This document shows, piece by piece, positions 11,821 to 24,876 of a stretch of DNA of 64,000 bases. The stretch comes from Antitrichia curtipendula (taxonomy: Eukaryota > Streptophyta > Bryopsida > Hypnales > Leucodontaceae). Under the pieces are notes generated by a model. The model ran no database searches, had not been told where the DNA came from, and worked only from the letters and a program-made list of their open reading frames with translations. Position numbers and translations under genes: made by a program. The stretch covers positions 558,001 to 622,000 of the forward strand of contig OX579641.1 of NCBI GenBank assembly GCA_951230915.1, in the 5' to 3' direction. Numbering within the stretch: the first letter of the stretch is position 1; each line of letters starts with the position of its first letter.

Positions 11821-14484
11821 ATTTAGTTATCTTTTTATTGAATCAACTGTAGTTTTTTTTGTCTTGCCCTAGTAAAAATTGTTTTAGATGTAGATTTTTG
11901 GTTTACTATGTGTTTTATAATTGTTAGGAAGTTTCATCAGAGATATTATGTTAAGCATCATGTGGTATTGATGTCATAGTTGAAAGTGTAGTGGCCAAGA
12001 GAAATGATCAATTCATAACAGAGATCAAGACTGTAATCAAGCAGGATTTAGACCATTTGAGAACAGAGCTATGTGTAGAAGCAGATGCAAGAGAAGAAAG
12101 AATTTCAAAGACTTTGAAGGAAGCGATGTAAACCCAGATGGAAGAAGTCAAGAAGAGACTTGCATTAGCAATGCAAGCTGTGGATTCTTTATGCTCTACC
12201 GTCCAACCTCAACTAGAAAACTAATATGGTCAAACAATCTTTTAGTTTGCCATCAAAAAATGTGTACTAACACAAAAGAAAAAAAGAAAAAAAGACAAGG
12301 GAAAAAACATCAAGAGTCATGTGATATACTCCAAAAAAATCACAAAAAAAAAAAAAATCCAAAATCCAAAATCTAAAAATCTCAATAAAGCGGTATTATC
12401 AAATACCAAAAAAAAAACATACAAACAAACAAATAAAAAGAAAATGTGTTTTTCCGATACTTCTTTGATAGAATCAAAGCAGATTCTATTTCCCATTCGT
12501 TTTTCATATTTTCGTTAGGCATCAATATTCAGATTTATGAACAGTAAAGTAGTACTGTAAATCCTAGAATAAGTTATATGCTGTCATTTTGTTGTACTTT
12601 AATAATAAAGTAAGTATTGGGACAGCAAAGAAGGTATTCTTACACAACCAAGGGATTGACAGAAACCAAAACATTGGATTTGTTAGCTATATCATATATT
12701 TCTCATAGTCTCAGATTGGGTGGCTACCCATTACTAAAGACTTGGGAGTAAATATTAATCTAAGTATGCATCCAGGCTAGTTTTGTAGTCTAGCGATGAA
12801 GTGCTAAGCATAACTTGGCTGGTTTTGAGAGCATACATTAGTTTTAAACATTCATAGGGAGAAAAACGTGATCAGTCCATACATACAGAAAAGCTTGTCT
12901 TATTTGTGTATCAGTAATCCAGAAGTTCAAGAGACTAGTAGTAAACTGAAAATAATGTCTAGGCAATGCAAAAAAACGCCCCAGCAATAAGCAAGTGACT
13001 AAACTATAACTCCCTGTTTATAGGAAGAGAAAGTAAAGTATGAGTTTGCCAACAAACTATAGTTTCCTCCCTCCAAGTGTAGTTTGTAGAATTTCTTGAG
13101 AGAAATTCCTCGAGAGGTGGTAATCTTCACTTGTACCCATGTCAACCAGCAGACAGTTAGTATGCCACTTGATGTGCACGAGGTGTCTTAAGATTACCAC
13201 AACTTGTTATCGTATGTTCACGAGAGAGAAAGCTTACAAAAAACTACTATCATACATTTATAGATGCACAAAGCTAAAGAAAAAATTCTAGAGTTAGAAT
13301 TTTGCTTTGCACTAGCAATAAGCAACACCTGTTGGCCGATGTTTTGGGAACCTAACACCATCTCAGTTACTTCAAAAATAAAACAGCTTCCCGAAATTCC
13401 TTCCTTGGCAGCCAGAAACTACTATCCAACAAGTTCGTAATTGAACAGAGCTAGTTTGCAACTGATCAGAGTAATAGAGCCACTAAAAGAAAGTGTTTTT
13501 GTGAAGCCTGGGAGTATATCAAGCATCCACGGCAGTGTAGTCGGACCACTATGTTTGATGTATGAGAACTGAACCCAGCAGGTGTGTACAATTATTCATT
13601 GAGAGCCGTAACCCACAGCCTGTATTGGTCGTAAGTGCCGCAACCCCAGCAGTGGCAGTTCACAGCCAGTCATTTCGACATTTACTAGAGGAGTTCAGTG
13701 AGGGTGTCCGTAACTAAGGAGTTAAGGCACACAGCCCAACCTCCGCCAATTTTTGAAAATTTTAATATCTAACGTAAATGGAAGCATGGATATCCAAAGA
13801 TTTGTCCATTCGTACCCAGGGAAATATGAGCAGAGTCAGTATAAATTAAATATCCTACTCAAGTACTCATTATGTCTTAAATTTGGTAAGCTGATAGGTA
13901 GTTAGTTTTTATAAAGCAATACCCAAATAATATATGAAAAAATTATTCATTGAGGTAAAGAAACTATATATATGCACTATATATAGGTATAGCAATGAAA
14001 ATAAATAAATAAATAAGAATTGTAATGATCAGAAGCTCATACAATCTCATATTTTTTTGAAACAGCAATAGACTAATTGAAGAGGTTAGGAGTGTAACAT
14101 AGCCTCTGAGTCTAAAAAAAACAAAAAACAAAAACAAAAAAAAAACAATAAATACAAACACCCATAATTAACAAATACAAACAACAAATAACATCAAAAC
14201 AACAAACTATATTAAACAACTAAACATAACAAACCATAATAATCAACAATTTACAACTCTTCATAAACATTCAAACCAACGTAACCACATACATGAGGCT
14301 TGGCCTATTTGGAAAAAAAATAAAAAATAAACACTATACAATAATGAGGTTAATTCTATGTGAACACATAGATATAATACAATGTTACAAGCACCCAAAC
14401 AAAACTATTCATATCTTTAAATAACAATACACAAAATTTAAACAATTAATACCAAATACCAAAAAAATAAAAATAAAAATAAAT
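11821..14484. other. Intergenic, no gene seen
   Basis: About 2.7 kb without a recognisable coding region. It holds poly-A rich stretches (12270-12440) and A/C-rich sequence from about 14100 that may already belong to the 5' end of the LINE. Confidence 0.45.
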
Positions 14485-15262
14485 AAAAACCTTTTCACCC
14501 AAAGCAAACTCCATCCCCTAAAAGTTCACCACAAAACCTACAAAGTATCAAAAGACATAAAAGGGACTGGGCCTATCGGCCTCGCCCAAAGAGTATTAAT
14601 TAAATATGTTGCATCACAAATATCACTTCTTATATGTGGAGATATAGTACAATTTACTCTAAATAACAACAAACTAATGAATAAAAATAAAAAACCTTTC
14701 ACCCAAAGCAAATTTCATTCCCTCAAAAATCACTACAAAATGTACAAAGTACCAAAAGGCATAAAGAAGGCTCGGCCTACCAGCCTCGCCCAAAGAATAT
14801 TAATTAAATATGTTGCACCACAAATATCACTTCTTATATATGGAGATATAGTACAATTTATTCTAAATAACAACAAACCAATAAATAAAAATAAAAAACC
14901 TTTCATTTAAAGCAAATTTCATTCCTTCAAAAATCACTACAAAATCTATAAAGTATCAAAAGACATAAAGAGGGCTCGGCCTACCGACCTTGCCCAAAGA
15001 TTAATAATTAAATATGCTTCATCACAAATATCACTTCTTATATGTGGAGACATAGTACAATTTACTCCGAATAACAACAAACCAATAAATAAAAATAAAT
15101 AAAATTTCACACAAAGCAAAGTCTGCTCCTTAAAAAATCACCGCAAAACCTGCAAAGCACCAAAAGACATAAAGAGGGCTCGGCCTACCGGCTTCTCCCA
15201 AAAATTATTAACTAAATACGCTTCTCCTCAAATATCACTTCTTATATGTGGAGACATAGAAT
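14485..15262 (+). repeat. LINE 5' tandem monomers, about 206 bp, four copies
   Basis: Copies begin near 14485, 14690, 14893 and 15098 with (T)TTCACCCAAAGCAAA-like sequence and include AAATATCACTTCTTATATGTG near their ends. Similarity between copies is high with scattered substitutions. The array stops just before the open frame at 15277. Its position, at the 5' end ahead of the coding region, resembles promoter monomers of mammalian L1 elements. Confidence 0.85.
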
Positions 15263-15276
15263 CAAACCCTGATCCC

Positions 15277-16690
15277 ATGCCAAACGTGCTACAAACACAT
15301 CCGCCATCGCATAAAAATAGATGGAAAATATATTTTATACCATGTTCAATTAAGCTACACCCAGAATATGAACACCTAGCAAAACAATTTTCAACAATTT
15401 TTAACACAATACACCCAGAACACCTAAATGCAACTACAAAATTTCCACACTTATCAAATTACATTTACCAAAATCAACACCATCTACCATCACACATTTT
15501 ATTTGCACTAATCACTACTATCAATCCCATGATCTCAACATGTAATCAACTATTAATACAAATTCCTAATCTAGATTGGACGAGTACATTATTAAAAAAA
15601 TTGACCTTACTGCAAAATCCTCCAGAAAGACATATTGCAATTCCACACCCATACATACAATTTAAACTAGATAACCAAGACATCATCAACCCGATCAACT
15701 CTATTCATAATGATATATACAACTTTATACAACAAAACAACGAACCACTTACTCTACAATTAATGATCAATAAATTCCCTTTCTTACCTGAAAAATTACT
15801 TGTAGAAGCAATGAGATGCAAAGAACCTATACCCGAATATTCCCACCCCCCGCAACCATTAAACCTATCCCAACCCCAGAGACAAGAATTTAATTTAATA
15901 AATTTTAGCACACAAATAATCACATGGAATGCTTCATCACTAAGCACAACTCTACCAAATATACAACAACTAGTTTTAAACACACCTAACAATCCAGCAG
16001 TTATTGCAATTCAATCTACCAAACTAACAAGCACAAAATCTACCAAATTTATACAAAACCTATTTCCACAATATAAATTGATATTGAATAATACACATGC
16101 ACTAACAAGATGCATTAGACAAAAAAGACCATATACTCTTGCAAGAGGCGGGCTTCTTTTACTAATAAATCAAAAATACGCATACCCAAGTAACATCACA
16201 AAAATCCCCACCCCAGCAATAATCTCACCGTATCTACAAATAATTCAAATAATCAATCAACCCCTACAATCATGGTTAATATTACATATGTATATGCCTT
16301 CACATATAGAAGATACAAGACACATACCAATGATACAACAAAACATAGCCCAACAACTAGCTGCACATCCCAATCACATATACATCTTGTGTGGAGATTT
16401 TAACAGAGACATAGCTCTAATTGGAAGACAAAACAACCTCGTTACAACACCACCACAAACAGAAGATCTAGAATGGAGAATTTTTACAAATAACCTTCAA
16501 CTATCATACATCGCCACTAATAGCCCATACTCTAGACAAGGAGGCCATAACTACAACGATGCAAGCCTAATTGATGGATTCTACATAAACCACCCAATAA
16601 TGGCCTATACACAGCAACTACAAATAATGACCATAATCTAAATTCAGATCACTCTCCGGTAACACTACACATACCACCAAACACATTACT
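15277..16690 (+). pseudogene. LINE N-terminal region with APE-type endonuclease
   Basis: The frame opens at 15277 and runs to TAA at 16639-16641. The first ~210 residues are unrecognised. From about 15910 an exonuclease-endonuclease-phosphatase domain is visible: ITWNASSLS, IAIQSTKLTS, GGLLLLINQKY, LHMYMPS, ILCGDFNRD, and DGFYINHP. The closing SDHSPVTLH motif lies in another frame at about 16645-16675, so there is a frameshift near 16635. This domain nicks target DNA in target-primed reverse transcription. The typical Asn and His positions (GDFN, SDH) are kept. Confidence 0.8.
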
Positions 16691-18121
16691 TGCTCGCCCT
16701 CCTCCTCCAAAAAAACCAAAACAAACCAAGAATATTAAATCCTATTCCACAAAGCAAGATTGAGAAATTCAAAATAGATTTTTTTGAGGAAAATGCGCTT
16801 CATATCAATGAACTCTCTACTATATTAATGAATGAACAACTTACTGACAACCAGTGGCAAACATCATGTAGATTATCTAATAAATAGAATATCAAACAAA
16901 ATTCAAGATTCATGTAGTGCCCCACCCCTCCTTCATTTGACAAACCGCACTACACAGCAAGGAGGTTTTCTTCCTAGAAAACTTCAAAAGAAATGGAAAA
17001 TCTACATTTCTACATACCATCTAATTCGAAAAGCAATATATATTGTAAAAAATAATCCATATTGGCAAACGCACCCGATTATTGCAGAACTACAAACACA
17101 CATACATGTAAATATCCCACCACCTCCAAATCAAAAACCAAACCAACAAGAATGGATCAATATAATAGCAATACTAGCAAAAAATGCAAACTTAGAGGCC
17201 CGCAAAATAACTTCAAAATACACGCGGGAATGTGTCAAAAAAACCATCTCAAAATACAGACAATTATACAAAAGAAGCCCCCAAAAAATAAACAAAAAAG
17301 TTTTAAAAAATCAAGAAACACCTCCACTAGATTGTATTATAGACAACAACAATAATATCCTAACTAATCCAAAAGACATAGCAACAAAAATACACACCCA
17401 ACAATCCATTAGTAATAGGCCTACAATTCCAACATGCTACTACCAACCTGATCACCACCCAAGTTGCACTTGTGGAGTCAGACAATATCCATGGCACAAT
17501 CTAGATGGATTTGTTATAGATAAAAGAGGTGAACCTCAAATATCACTATACAAATATTTCGACCAAAACACTTATGATATTTGTTTAAGAAACTTAGCAA
17601 ATAATAAAATGCCAGGACCGGATAAAATTCCTAACTCAATTTTAAAAAATATGCCTGACTGTTTTCATAAACTTCTTTATAAATTTTTCACACACTGCTA
17701 CAAACAAACAAAGATTCCATCAAATTGGAAAACAAGCCTAACCATACTTCTCTATAAAAAAAAAAATCCCTTGCAACTATCAAATCACAGACCAATTGCA
17801 CTAACAAATACAATATACAAATTCTTTACAAGTACCCTAACATTAATACTATCACAATATGGTGAAAGGCACCAAATCTTACATGATGGTCAAGAAGGAT
17901 TTAGACTTGAAAGAAGTACATCTAGACAACTCCAGCTTTTAATAGCAGCACTAGAAGATGCAAGATTCACAAATCAAGATATACACCTAATGTATATAGA
18001 TTTTAAAAATGCATTTGGTTTCCTTGATCACGCAAGACTATTAGCCATAATTAAAGATCTCGGATACCTAGAAGATGCAGTAACTCTAGTCGGAAATATC
18101 TACTCTCAATCTAACACCATA
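16690..18121 (+). pseudogene. LINE reverse transcriptase, N-terminal half
   Basis: After another frame change, 16832-18121 carries the front half of a LINE reverse transcriptase: NNKMPGPDKIPNSILKN, PSNWKTSLTILLYKKK, NHRPIALTNTIYKFF, DGQEGFRLERSTSRQ and YIDFKNAFGFLDHARL, the last being the first catalytic-Asp motif. The frame is cut by the MULE at 18121/18122 in the sequence coding for SNTI and resumes at 33290. A Cys-rich CTCGVRQYPWHN segment precedes the RT core. Confidence 0.85.
18112..18121. repeat. Target site duplication, left copy
   Basis: TAACACCATA immediately before the MULE terminus; identical to 33280-33289. Joining the LINE across one copy restores the RT reading direction (SNTIYTGEH). 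Confidence 0.93.
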
Positions 18122-18167
18122 CAGCGGTGCTAGATTGTGAGCTTGCGAGCACGAGCCTATGAGCGTA
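18122..18167. repeat. MULE left terminal inverted repeat
   Basis: 46 bases pairing with 33234-33279 at 39 positions. Built from repeated TGAGC/CGAGC units. A close relative ends the remnant at 3607. Confidence 0.9.
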
Positions 18168-18279
18168 GAGCGGGGATTATGTGAGCGGGGAATTCTGAAA
18201 TTAGGAAAAATTCAATAATATTTCTAAAAATAGAAAATATATTAAAAATTATAAATTTTTTTATTATTTTTAGTAAATT

Positions 18280-18405
18280 TTAATACCTATTACCGTGGAC
18301 CTATTACCATGGACCTATTATCATGCATATATAAGCGTGGGGCTATTATTGTGGGGCTATTATTATGAACCTATTACCCAGGACCTATTACTATGGTTAT
18401 GTATA
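18280..18405. repeat. MULE subterminal repeats, left
   Basis: About seven degenerate copies of CTATTACCGTGGAC in direct order. The inverted form (GGTAATAGGTCCACGG) recurs near the right end at 33110-33165 and in the remnant at about 3390-3425. Such subterminal repeats are candidate transposase-binding sites (inference). Confidence 0.8.
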
Positions 18406-20150
18406 GTTTAATTTTCAATATTGTCAAAAACAATAGAAATATATATTCTGAAGGCAAACAAGTGAACTACATGAAAATGCAAATTGAGAATGAAAACAGG
18501 TTGTATTAAATACTCCAAAAAATTACAGTATTCGTCCAAATAGAAATTGGTATTTCTAAAGCTTCATATTTAACTTCAGCCTTTCAATCTCAGATGTCAA
18601 TCACTTCAAGTTTGATGGTCCTCTAGGCATGTTGCAGACTGTCGTCTGGAACCTTGATGATACCGGCCTTCGTAAGAAGAAGCTTCACTTCATCGAAGCT
18701 GAAGCTTGGAGAATTTATAAACTTATCGTCTACTGGATTCATTTTGCAGAAGTAACGAAATAAATAGTAAAGATGTTTGCAGTTCACGTATTGATGACGT
18801 CCACCAATTGCTGAGACGGCCATGTCAACAAAATCGGGACAAGTACATTCCGAATACATGCCAAGTGTGATGCGATAAACCTTCTGGTGGGGCTCAGTTC
18901 CAGACTGAAGGGAGATTATGGCTCCAATTCCGGGAGAGGGGAGCATGGTTACTCCCAAGATTGATCCTTTGACATTACCAGCACTCTCCCATTTATTGCG
19001 ATGCTCTGTAGTAGGAGCATTTGCAATACGTCGAATCGCTTTGCTCCTTCGAGTTGTTGGATATGCGTCCGCATGCAAAGGACTTGGCTGATCATATAGA
19101 ATCACATTGAAGACATTAGACATCATGAACAAATGTCGAGGTGATATAGGTGGCCTCTGTTGGAGCTGAAATCCGGCCTCTTGCAGCAGCAATGTTTCGT
19201 GGCGAGTCAAATTGGTCCCAGTTAATACAGGCCACACATCTGGTACTTAGGGCCAATCAATTACCCAACCGCGTTTTGAGCCTTGTACACATCGTTCAAT
19301 ATCATCTGGACAAAACCAAAAGTCGGTGATAATCTCCTTGTTTCCGCCATACTGTTTTTTTCTACCACGATATGTTGGAGCTGGAGTGCCTTTTGACCCC
19401 TTCGCAATCTTGGCAACGCAACGGATGTTAGAACTTCTTTGCTGCGCATGACATTTGCAGCTTGACTTATGCGAAATTCGGGCAATATGCCACTGTGAAA
19501 TGTCACAATCGCTCTCCATGGCTGTTGTCACATGTGGTACCTCATCAGAGTTTGCGAGTGTGTCTATTTCATTAGAGGCCGCCGCAGGTGTACGTGTAGA
19601 TCGTGTCTGCACTCGTGGCTGGGAGAAGTTAACCTTGTCGGGACGGTGAGAGTCACCATCCAATCCAATGGGAAGGTCAAGCTTGCGCTTACTACTACCA
19701 AATACTTCTTCGCCTTCCAAATGAGGAATACGAGTTGTAACTTCCGTCGCTCCAGGAAGGCAATTCAATGCCTCCGCAATCTTTTTTGGATCTCCACTGC
19801 GTCTAGCGCCTCTTAATTTCAACTCCTCTTTAGATGGCCCCGACCTTGACGAATTACCTTTTAGAAAAGCCTGGTAATTTGTCATTTGCATGAAAGCTCG
19901 AATGCAATCATCGGAAGTGGCTGCAAACAAATCATTACCTCGGTTACCGGATTGCTGCAACCATTTGTTGTGAATTGTTTCGGATAAGTTGCATGATGGC
20001 ATGTCCGCCATTTGTTCTACACTTAAATCCTGAAAAAATAAACATAAAAACTGAGAATCAAGACAAATTCAAAGAAACAATGGAGACTGTCACAGTTTTT
20101 GTTCTGACAACTTAAAACAGTTTTCATCATTCCTATATGTAGCCAAGTCT

Positions 20151-20168
20151 CCCCTCGGCGCCGAGGGG
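20151..20168. repeat. Palindrome copy 1, CCCCTCGGCGCCGAGGGG
   Basis: Perfect 18-bp palindrome in the transposase intron, flanked by a second inverted pair GCCAAG / CTTGGC three bases outside, so it could form an extended hairpin. Confidence 0.95.
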
Positions 20169-20276
20169 AACCTTGGCAACTATCTTTAGTGATGTACATT
20201 GCTTTCTAGTACCAAAATAATTACAAAAGCAAGTACAATGAAATTGCATACCATCGTAGAGTTGGTTACAACGGAA

Positions 20277-20372
20277 CAATAGAAACTTTGATCACTCGTG
20301 GTAGAGGCCAAGGCTCCCCTCGTAGGCGAGGAGAGCCTCACCCACTACCTGGAGTGATCAAAATTTCTATCA
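20277..20372. repeat. Long hairpin around a degenerate palindrome
   Basis: Outer arms AGAAACTTTGATCACTC and GAGTGATCAAAATTTCT enclose GGTAG/CTACC and an inner CCTCG-TAGG-CGAGG. This gives a nested inverted repeat of about 95 bases within the transposase intron. Confidence 0.8.
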
Positions 20373-22679
20373 ACAAGTGATAATCACTCACAAAAAAACA
20401 CTGTAATAGAAGGAAATTGGATTTAGAAGAAAGACATTATAAGAGAAACCACATAGAGCAAAATACCATTTGCATGAAGCCACCCCATTGACGATATCGG
20501 AAATGCCAAAACGCAAGCCACAACTCTAGTTCCCGCATAGCATCTTCCGAGGCTGCTCCAGATGATAACCACCAGGATCGAAGCGCTAAGAATCGAGTCT
20601 CAGCTTCATCCATAGACTTGGAGTCCTTGTACTGCTTGCAGAGACGAATATGTTGATGCTGCAAGTCCGGTTTGATGAGCTTCTGCGTATAGCGATGCAT
20701 GGACGTACTCCAGTGTAGAAGACAAGTTCGCTCACGATTCAGCATTTCATCTTTTGTATTTCCAGTACCGTAAACAGTGCGAACGGCATTCCAATTTGCT
20801 TATGCATTGTCCGCCATGAAGCCCTTGAAGTTTGTGTTCTCCACGCCATTGAATTTCATGACATTGTTCAATAACCTCCAAAAGATGCATTGAATCTCCG
20901 TGTCTTTAGATTGCATGTCACAGACAGCAATTGTCATGACCTTCCTGCAGCCTGTGTCATAGACGTGGCAAGCCATTGTGGTCCAGTCTTTGATGCGTTT
21001 GACGTGATCAAACATGATCCATGTTTTCTCCAGATTTCCGCTGGGTTGCATGCAAGTGACCAAGTCCACTCCACTCCCTGGCCCTTCTACCAACATTTTA
21101 AACAAATAAACTTTTGCCTTTCCTTGACTGGGAAAGACACTGTCATGAATGTACTCAAATCTCAAATTCCGTTTCATATTCATGATGTTATCTATGACCC
21201 CACTTCTGCCACTAGTACGAAACGAAGAAATAACATTTCGTATGTTAGGAGAACTAAGTATCTGGAACTTGTCCATCACATCCTCTAGCGAGTTCCCCCG
21301 CAACATTTCCTTAGGTCCTTCACCATTATGTATGAGGTGATTGTCTAGAAACTGTTTACTAGCTGCTAAGGCAATGGCAGAGTTGGTGGCACTAGGGGTT
21401 CTTGAAACCACACTTGCAATGAGACTGGAAATCGTATTTGAAGACTCTCTACACATTTCTAATGCTACAGGATGCACGTGATTCCCTAAGTGAATGCATG
21501 CTCTAGTCAAGTGTGTAGTATCACCAAAAACGTAATATATTCTAGCACTACATGTACTAACGCAATGCGGCGGATATTTGCATATCTTGCATTGTAGAAA
21601 TGAATCTTTCGGAGGGATCGTGCCAACATGAAATGGAGCGGGTGTATAACCACACCACTCAGTCTCATTCCGCTTCAAGGACCGCTTTAAGTAATCGCAT
21701 TCGGAGTTGTCACATACAAGATGGCCTGCACAGGAAGATTTTCTAAACTTCAGGCCATCTTGGTTGTTGATATTGGACGTCATGGTACGACACCATGCAT
21801 GTCCATCGTATCGTTTATCCATGCCCTGTAAGTTCCCAACAGCGGATGATGAAGATGAAACACGAAGAGAAGGCAACTCGAATAGTACATCTCCATCAAA
21901 ATCTGCAGGAAAGTATTGCACCTTCTGATGGATGACTGAGTCGTAGTCTAACGAAGCAATTTCGTTTCTAGATCCACGAATCGCTGCTAGCTTCCATAGG
22001 CATCCAACGATGCTAATTGCGGGTGTACTACTCGGATAAGTTGGCGGCTGAGAGTGACTGGACACAACAGGACTATTAGACGAAGTTCGATATATACCAG
22101 ATGGTATCTTCAAGACATCATCAGAGACTCTACTAGGAAGTGTTGCTTGAAGACCTAACTGGCCAGGAGACTCTCCCTCGGACTCACTAGATATATCTAT
22201 GACCGGGTCAAGAGGTTCTTGCTTTACACAGACAAGTTGAACAGGAGTATCAGCAATCGGAATATGATTGTGGTCAATAGTTTCTTCAATATCATGGTGG
22301 GAATCAGGCATGTTCACTGTAGAGTATTCAGACTGGCGAGCTAAAATCTCAGTGGAAGCTACTCTCACTTCAGACATCAAACCGTAAGCTCAATAGCGCC
22401 CTCGATAAAGGTGCCAGACATGACCATCCTCAACCACTATTTTTGGTATATAGACAGACTCCTTCAAGAAGCCAGAATCAGACATAACCTCTTCCTCAAC
22501 ATAGATACTGGATTGGACAAAACCGAAGCGAACATGAAGAAGATGTGAAGATACTACAACACATCCATCATCTCGAAGCGGAAGTACTAGTGGTATCTCG
22601 TGGCCATCCGCTCGAAGGGAGGCCATTGTCCCAGAAAATGAGCACAACAATAACAGGAACAGTATCACAAAAAAACATT

Positions 22680-24029
22680 GACCTCAATGAAAGATTGAAC
22701 TAAGGGATTGAACAAAACACACTACATGGATATATGAATGACATCAAATTGAAATTCAAACCCCAGAGAATAATGCGGCGTCATTACTTTCCCTCAATAC
22801 AAAATACTGACAGTAATCCCGTAGTTAATGTACCTTAAACCGGCAATCAAATCGTTATTTATATTGTTAAGAGATGCGTCATTGCATACAACATTTGGAT
22901 AATTGTCGCAGCAGGGGTGGTTTAGCTTTAGATTGTAATAACTATTGAAGAATAAGCCGTACGAAATTGAAAGTTTTACTGGAGATGGATCCCTTCAGTA
23001 TAATCATATCCCTCATTATTCAAAAAATTACTAAATACATTCTTATATTTAAAAGTCAATTTAGCTAATTTGTCACATTCCGGCTTTAAGGGTATTAGTA
23101 CTGTGTGACCAGCACATTAAGTGATCTAGACCTGAAATTTCTATGGTCTATTCCCACACTAGGAAGACATGTTCCTACCAAGTGGAATTTAGAAGTATTT
23201 TATGTTATGTCCTCCACCTTTGTGAAAATAGAGCTCCCTTGCGCGCGCACTTTTGAACATACAATACGGTTCCAAGTTTATTCTTATATTGAAATCCCTA
23301 CACCATAAAGTTATTCCAAATGGCTTATTCTTAGAATCTTTGAAAATTATGTTTCCAATCTTTTACAAATTAAAACGTCCAAGTATCTATTTTCTGTCGA
23401 TTCTGCACTTTTCTATATCTCCTATTTAGAATTTTTTCTCATGCTATTCCTTTCTAGGGCACCGTCTTCTTATCATAGTATACATTGTCCATATTATAAA
23501 TATTATTATAAAAATGATATTCTATTTTATAGTACTCCCAAAAAAAGTCTGTAAACTGCCAAAGTGGAACAGAAATAGCAAGTCATTCCTGCAATCACCT
23601 AGAGAATACCTGTAAGTCTGGCTACCTAACTATTGAATGTGACAAGGTTGACGCCTATAATAAATTCTCTTTGATAATGTATCTAATTTTTTGGTGGCGC
23701 AATGAGATATGGACGATCACGTTACTGTTGCAATCTCATATCCAAGGTACTATAGTGTACAAGTAATTTGAGAGAGCATTTATGGGTACACATTAGGTAA
23801 ACCAATAAGAGTCGTTTCTGTTAATCTGCTATCATATGTAAGAATTTCTATATTGAATTAGACATTTACATGTGCTTGCGAAAATCAATGTTCTCATCGA
23901 AACGGCCATTACGTCTACAACATCTAGGCATTAGTCACAGTGCAACAACTATAGCAACCACTCAATGTCTCAAACGATAAGCCCTCCTAGAGGATTCAAA
24001 ATACCGTCGTGTGTCCATAATGATAAGTG
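22680..24029. repeat. Spacer holding a dispersed repeat (about 22930-23600)
   Basis: The stretch between transposase and the small plus-strand gene. From about 22930 to 23600 it aligns in the same orientation with 49400-50090 in the CACTA element. Both contain GATCTAGA(C/T)CTGAAATTTC, TATGGTCTATTCCCA and GCTCCCTTGCGCGCGCA. No coding sequence is recognised. The 49361 copy has clear termini; here they are eroded. Confidence 0.7.
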
Positions 24030-24760
24030 ATGGACGGTGAAGCTCACATTCCATTCCATCTTGCTCAGTGTTATTCCGGATTATGTAGTGTTAGTCTTAT
24101 GCTTACGCCAGACGGTCTAACCGATGGTGGTTCTGTGCATAGCTTTAGGAAGAAGAGGAAGAGTAGAAAACTCCTATACTCTTCAAGGAAAGAATTGCAG
24201 CGGTCAAGGAATAGAGGTTCTAAGGTTGATCTACTTTCTAAGTCGCTACCAGTTGGAGACTCTACACACATTCAAATTCAAGAACGTGAACAAGCTGGCG
24301 TTCTTACAGACGGGAGTGAAGTGAAGGTAATGCACATTGTGGAGAAGCCGCCGAAGTATTCTACCTTGGAAGCAACGCCGTACAATTCAGTAAGTAAATC
24401 TCTCTCTGCACAACCTATGCAATGCTATTTCCTTTGTTTATGATGAATTCTGGATTTGAACTATATGGTCCGCAGATAACGCGAAGCCAATGTTATCTCG
24501 ATGTACCTTTGAATCATGGACTGATTACACTCAAGGTAATCAATTAACTTCCAGGCATTCTAAAAATCTATAAAATCTAATCCTTGATTTATTCTGTTCA
24601 GTTTAATGTATAAGCATTACTAAAATAACATTGTTCACAGCCTGGGATATATAATAATTCCATTTACCATATTTCACTAGAGACCTTACAAATTGGGACC
24701 GTATCGGACGGTCCAGTATCATCTTCACTAGACCCGCTCGTGTGCTATTGGGAATCATAA
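24030..24760 (+). CDS. Spliced MULE-borne protein of unknown function, 179 aa
   Basis: Three exons, 24030-24389, 24476-24535 and 24641-24760, have GT-AG borders and all keep phase 0, ending in TAA. I recognise no family. The N-terminal part has a basic cluster (RKKRKSRKL), which could be a nuclear signal. Later come EVKVMHIVEKPPKYSTL and CYLDVPLNHGLITLKPGIY. It lies between the transposase (opposite strand) and the ParB-methyltransferase gene, with about 400 bases to the latter, so both could be expressed in the same direction. The model rests only on phase and splice consensus. It could instead be the N-terminal part of a larger transcript. If TAA and TAG were sense codons the frame would run on to TGA at 25046-25048. 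Confidence 0.5.
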
Positions 24761-24876
24761 ATGCAGTGGTTCAAATATGGTCCACGTCGTATATTTACGG
24801 TTCAGGGTGCAGATGACCTTACGGGATTTTGGGTTTAGGGTTAAGGATCTCAATATAACTCACCGCAGAGAGTGAT

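Larger units (their letters stand above)
18590..22626 (-). pseudogene. MULE transposase: GCM-like zinc finger, DDE-type core, SWIM zinc finger
   Basis: Two long coding blocks, 20467-22626 and 18590-20029, are joined by a GT-AG intron. The N-terminal block has a candidate WRKY-GCM1-type zinc finger (KSSCAGHLVCDNSECDYL), a Cys cluster (CKICKYPPHCVSTC), then a core with Asp in MFDHVKRIKDW and FKGFMADNA, followed by ANWNAVRTVYG. The second block has MADMPSCNLSETIHNKWLQQ, EEVFGSSKRKLDLP, DFWFCPDDIERC and a SWIM-like finger (CTCPDF...NCKHLYYLF, about 18780-18860). MULE transposases are known to carry SWIM fingers. In-frame stops lie at 22390-22392 (TGA), 20800-20802 (TAA), 19247-19249 (TAA, where the remnant at 2533 has CAA) and 18623-18625 (TAG), but no frameshift is needed. 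The frame reaches TGA at 18590-18592 after VIDI. The start at 22626 is tentative; ATG at 22371 is an alternative. Confidence 0.8.

Noticed and set aside
20890..21928. Plus-strand open frames opposite the MULE transposase
   Set aside because: Shadows of the coding strand; no domain.
24825..24850. Telomere-like GGGTTTAGGGTTAAGG
   Set aside because: Fewer than three repeat units; too short to call an interstitial telomere.
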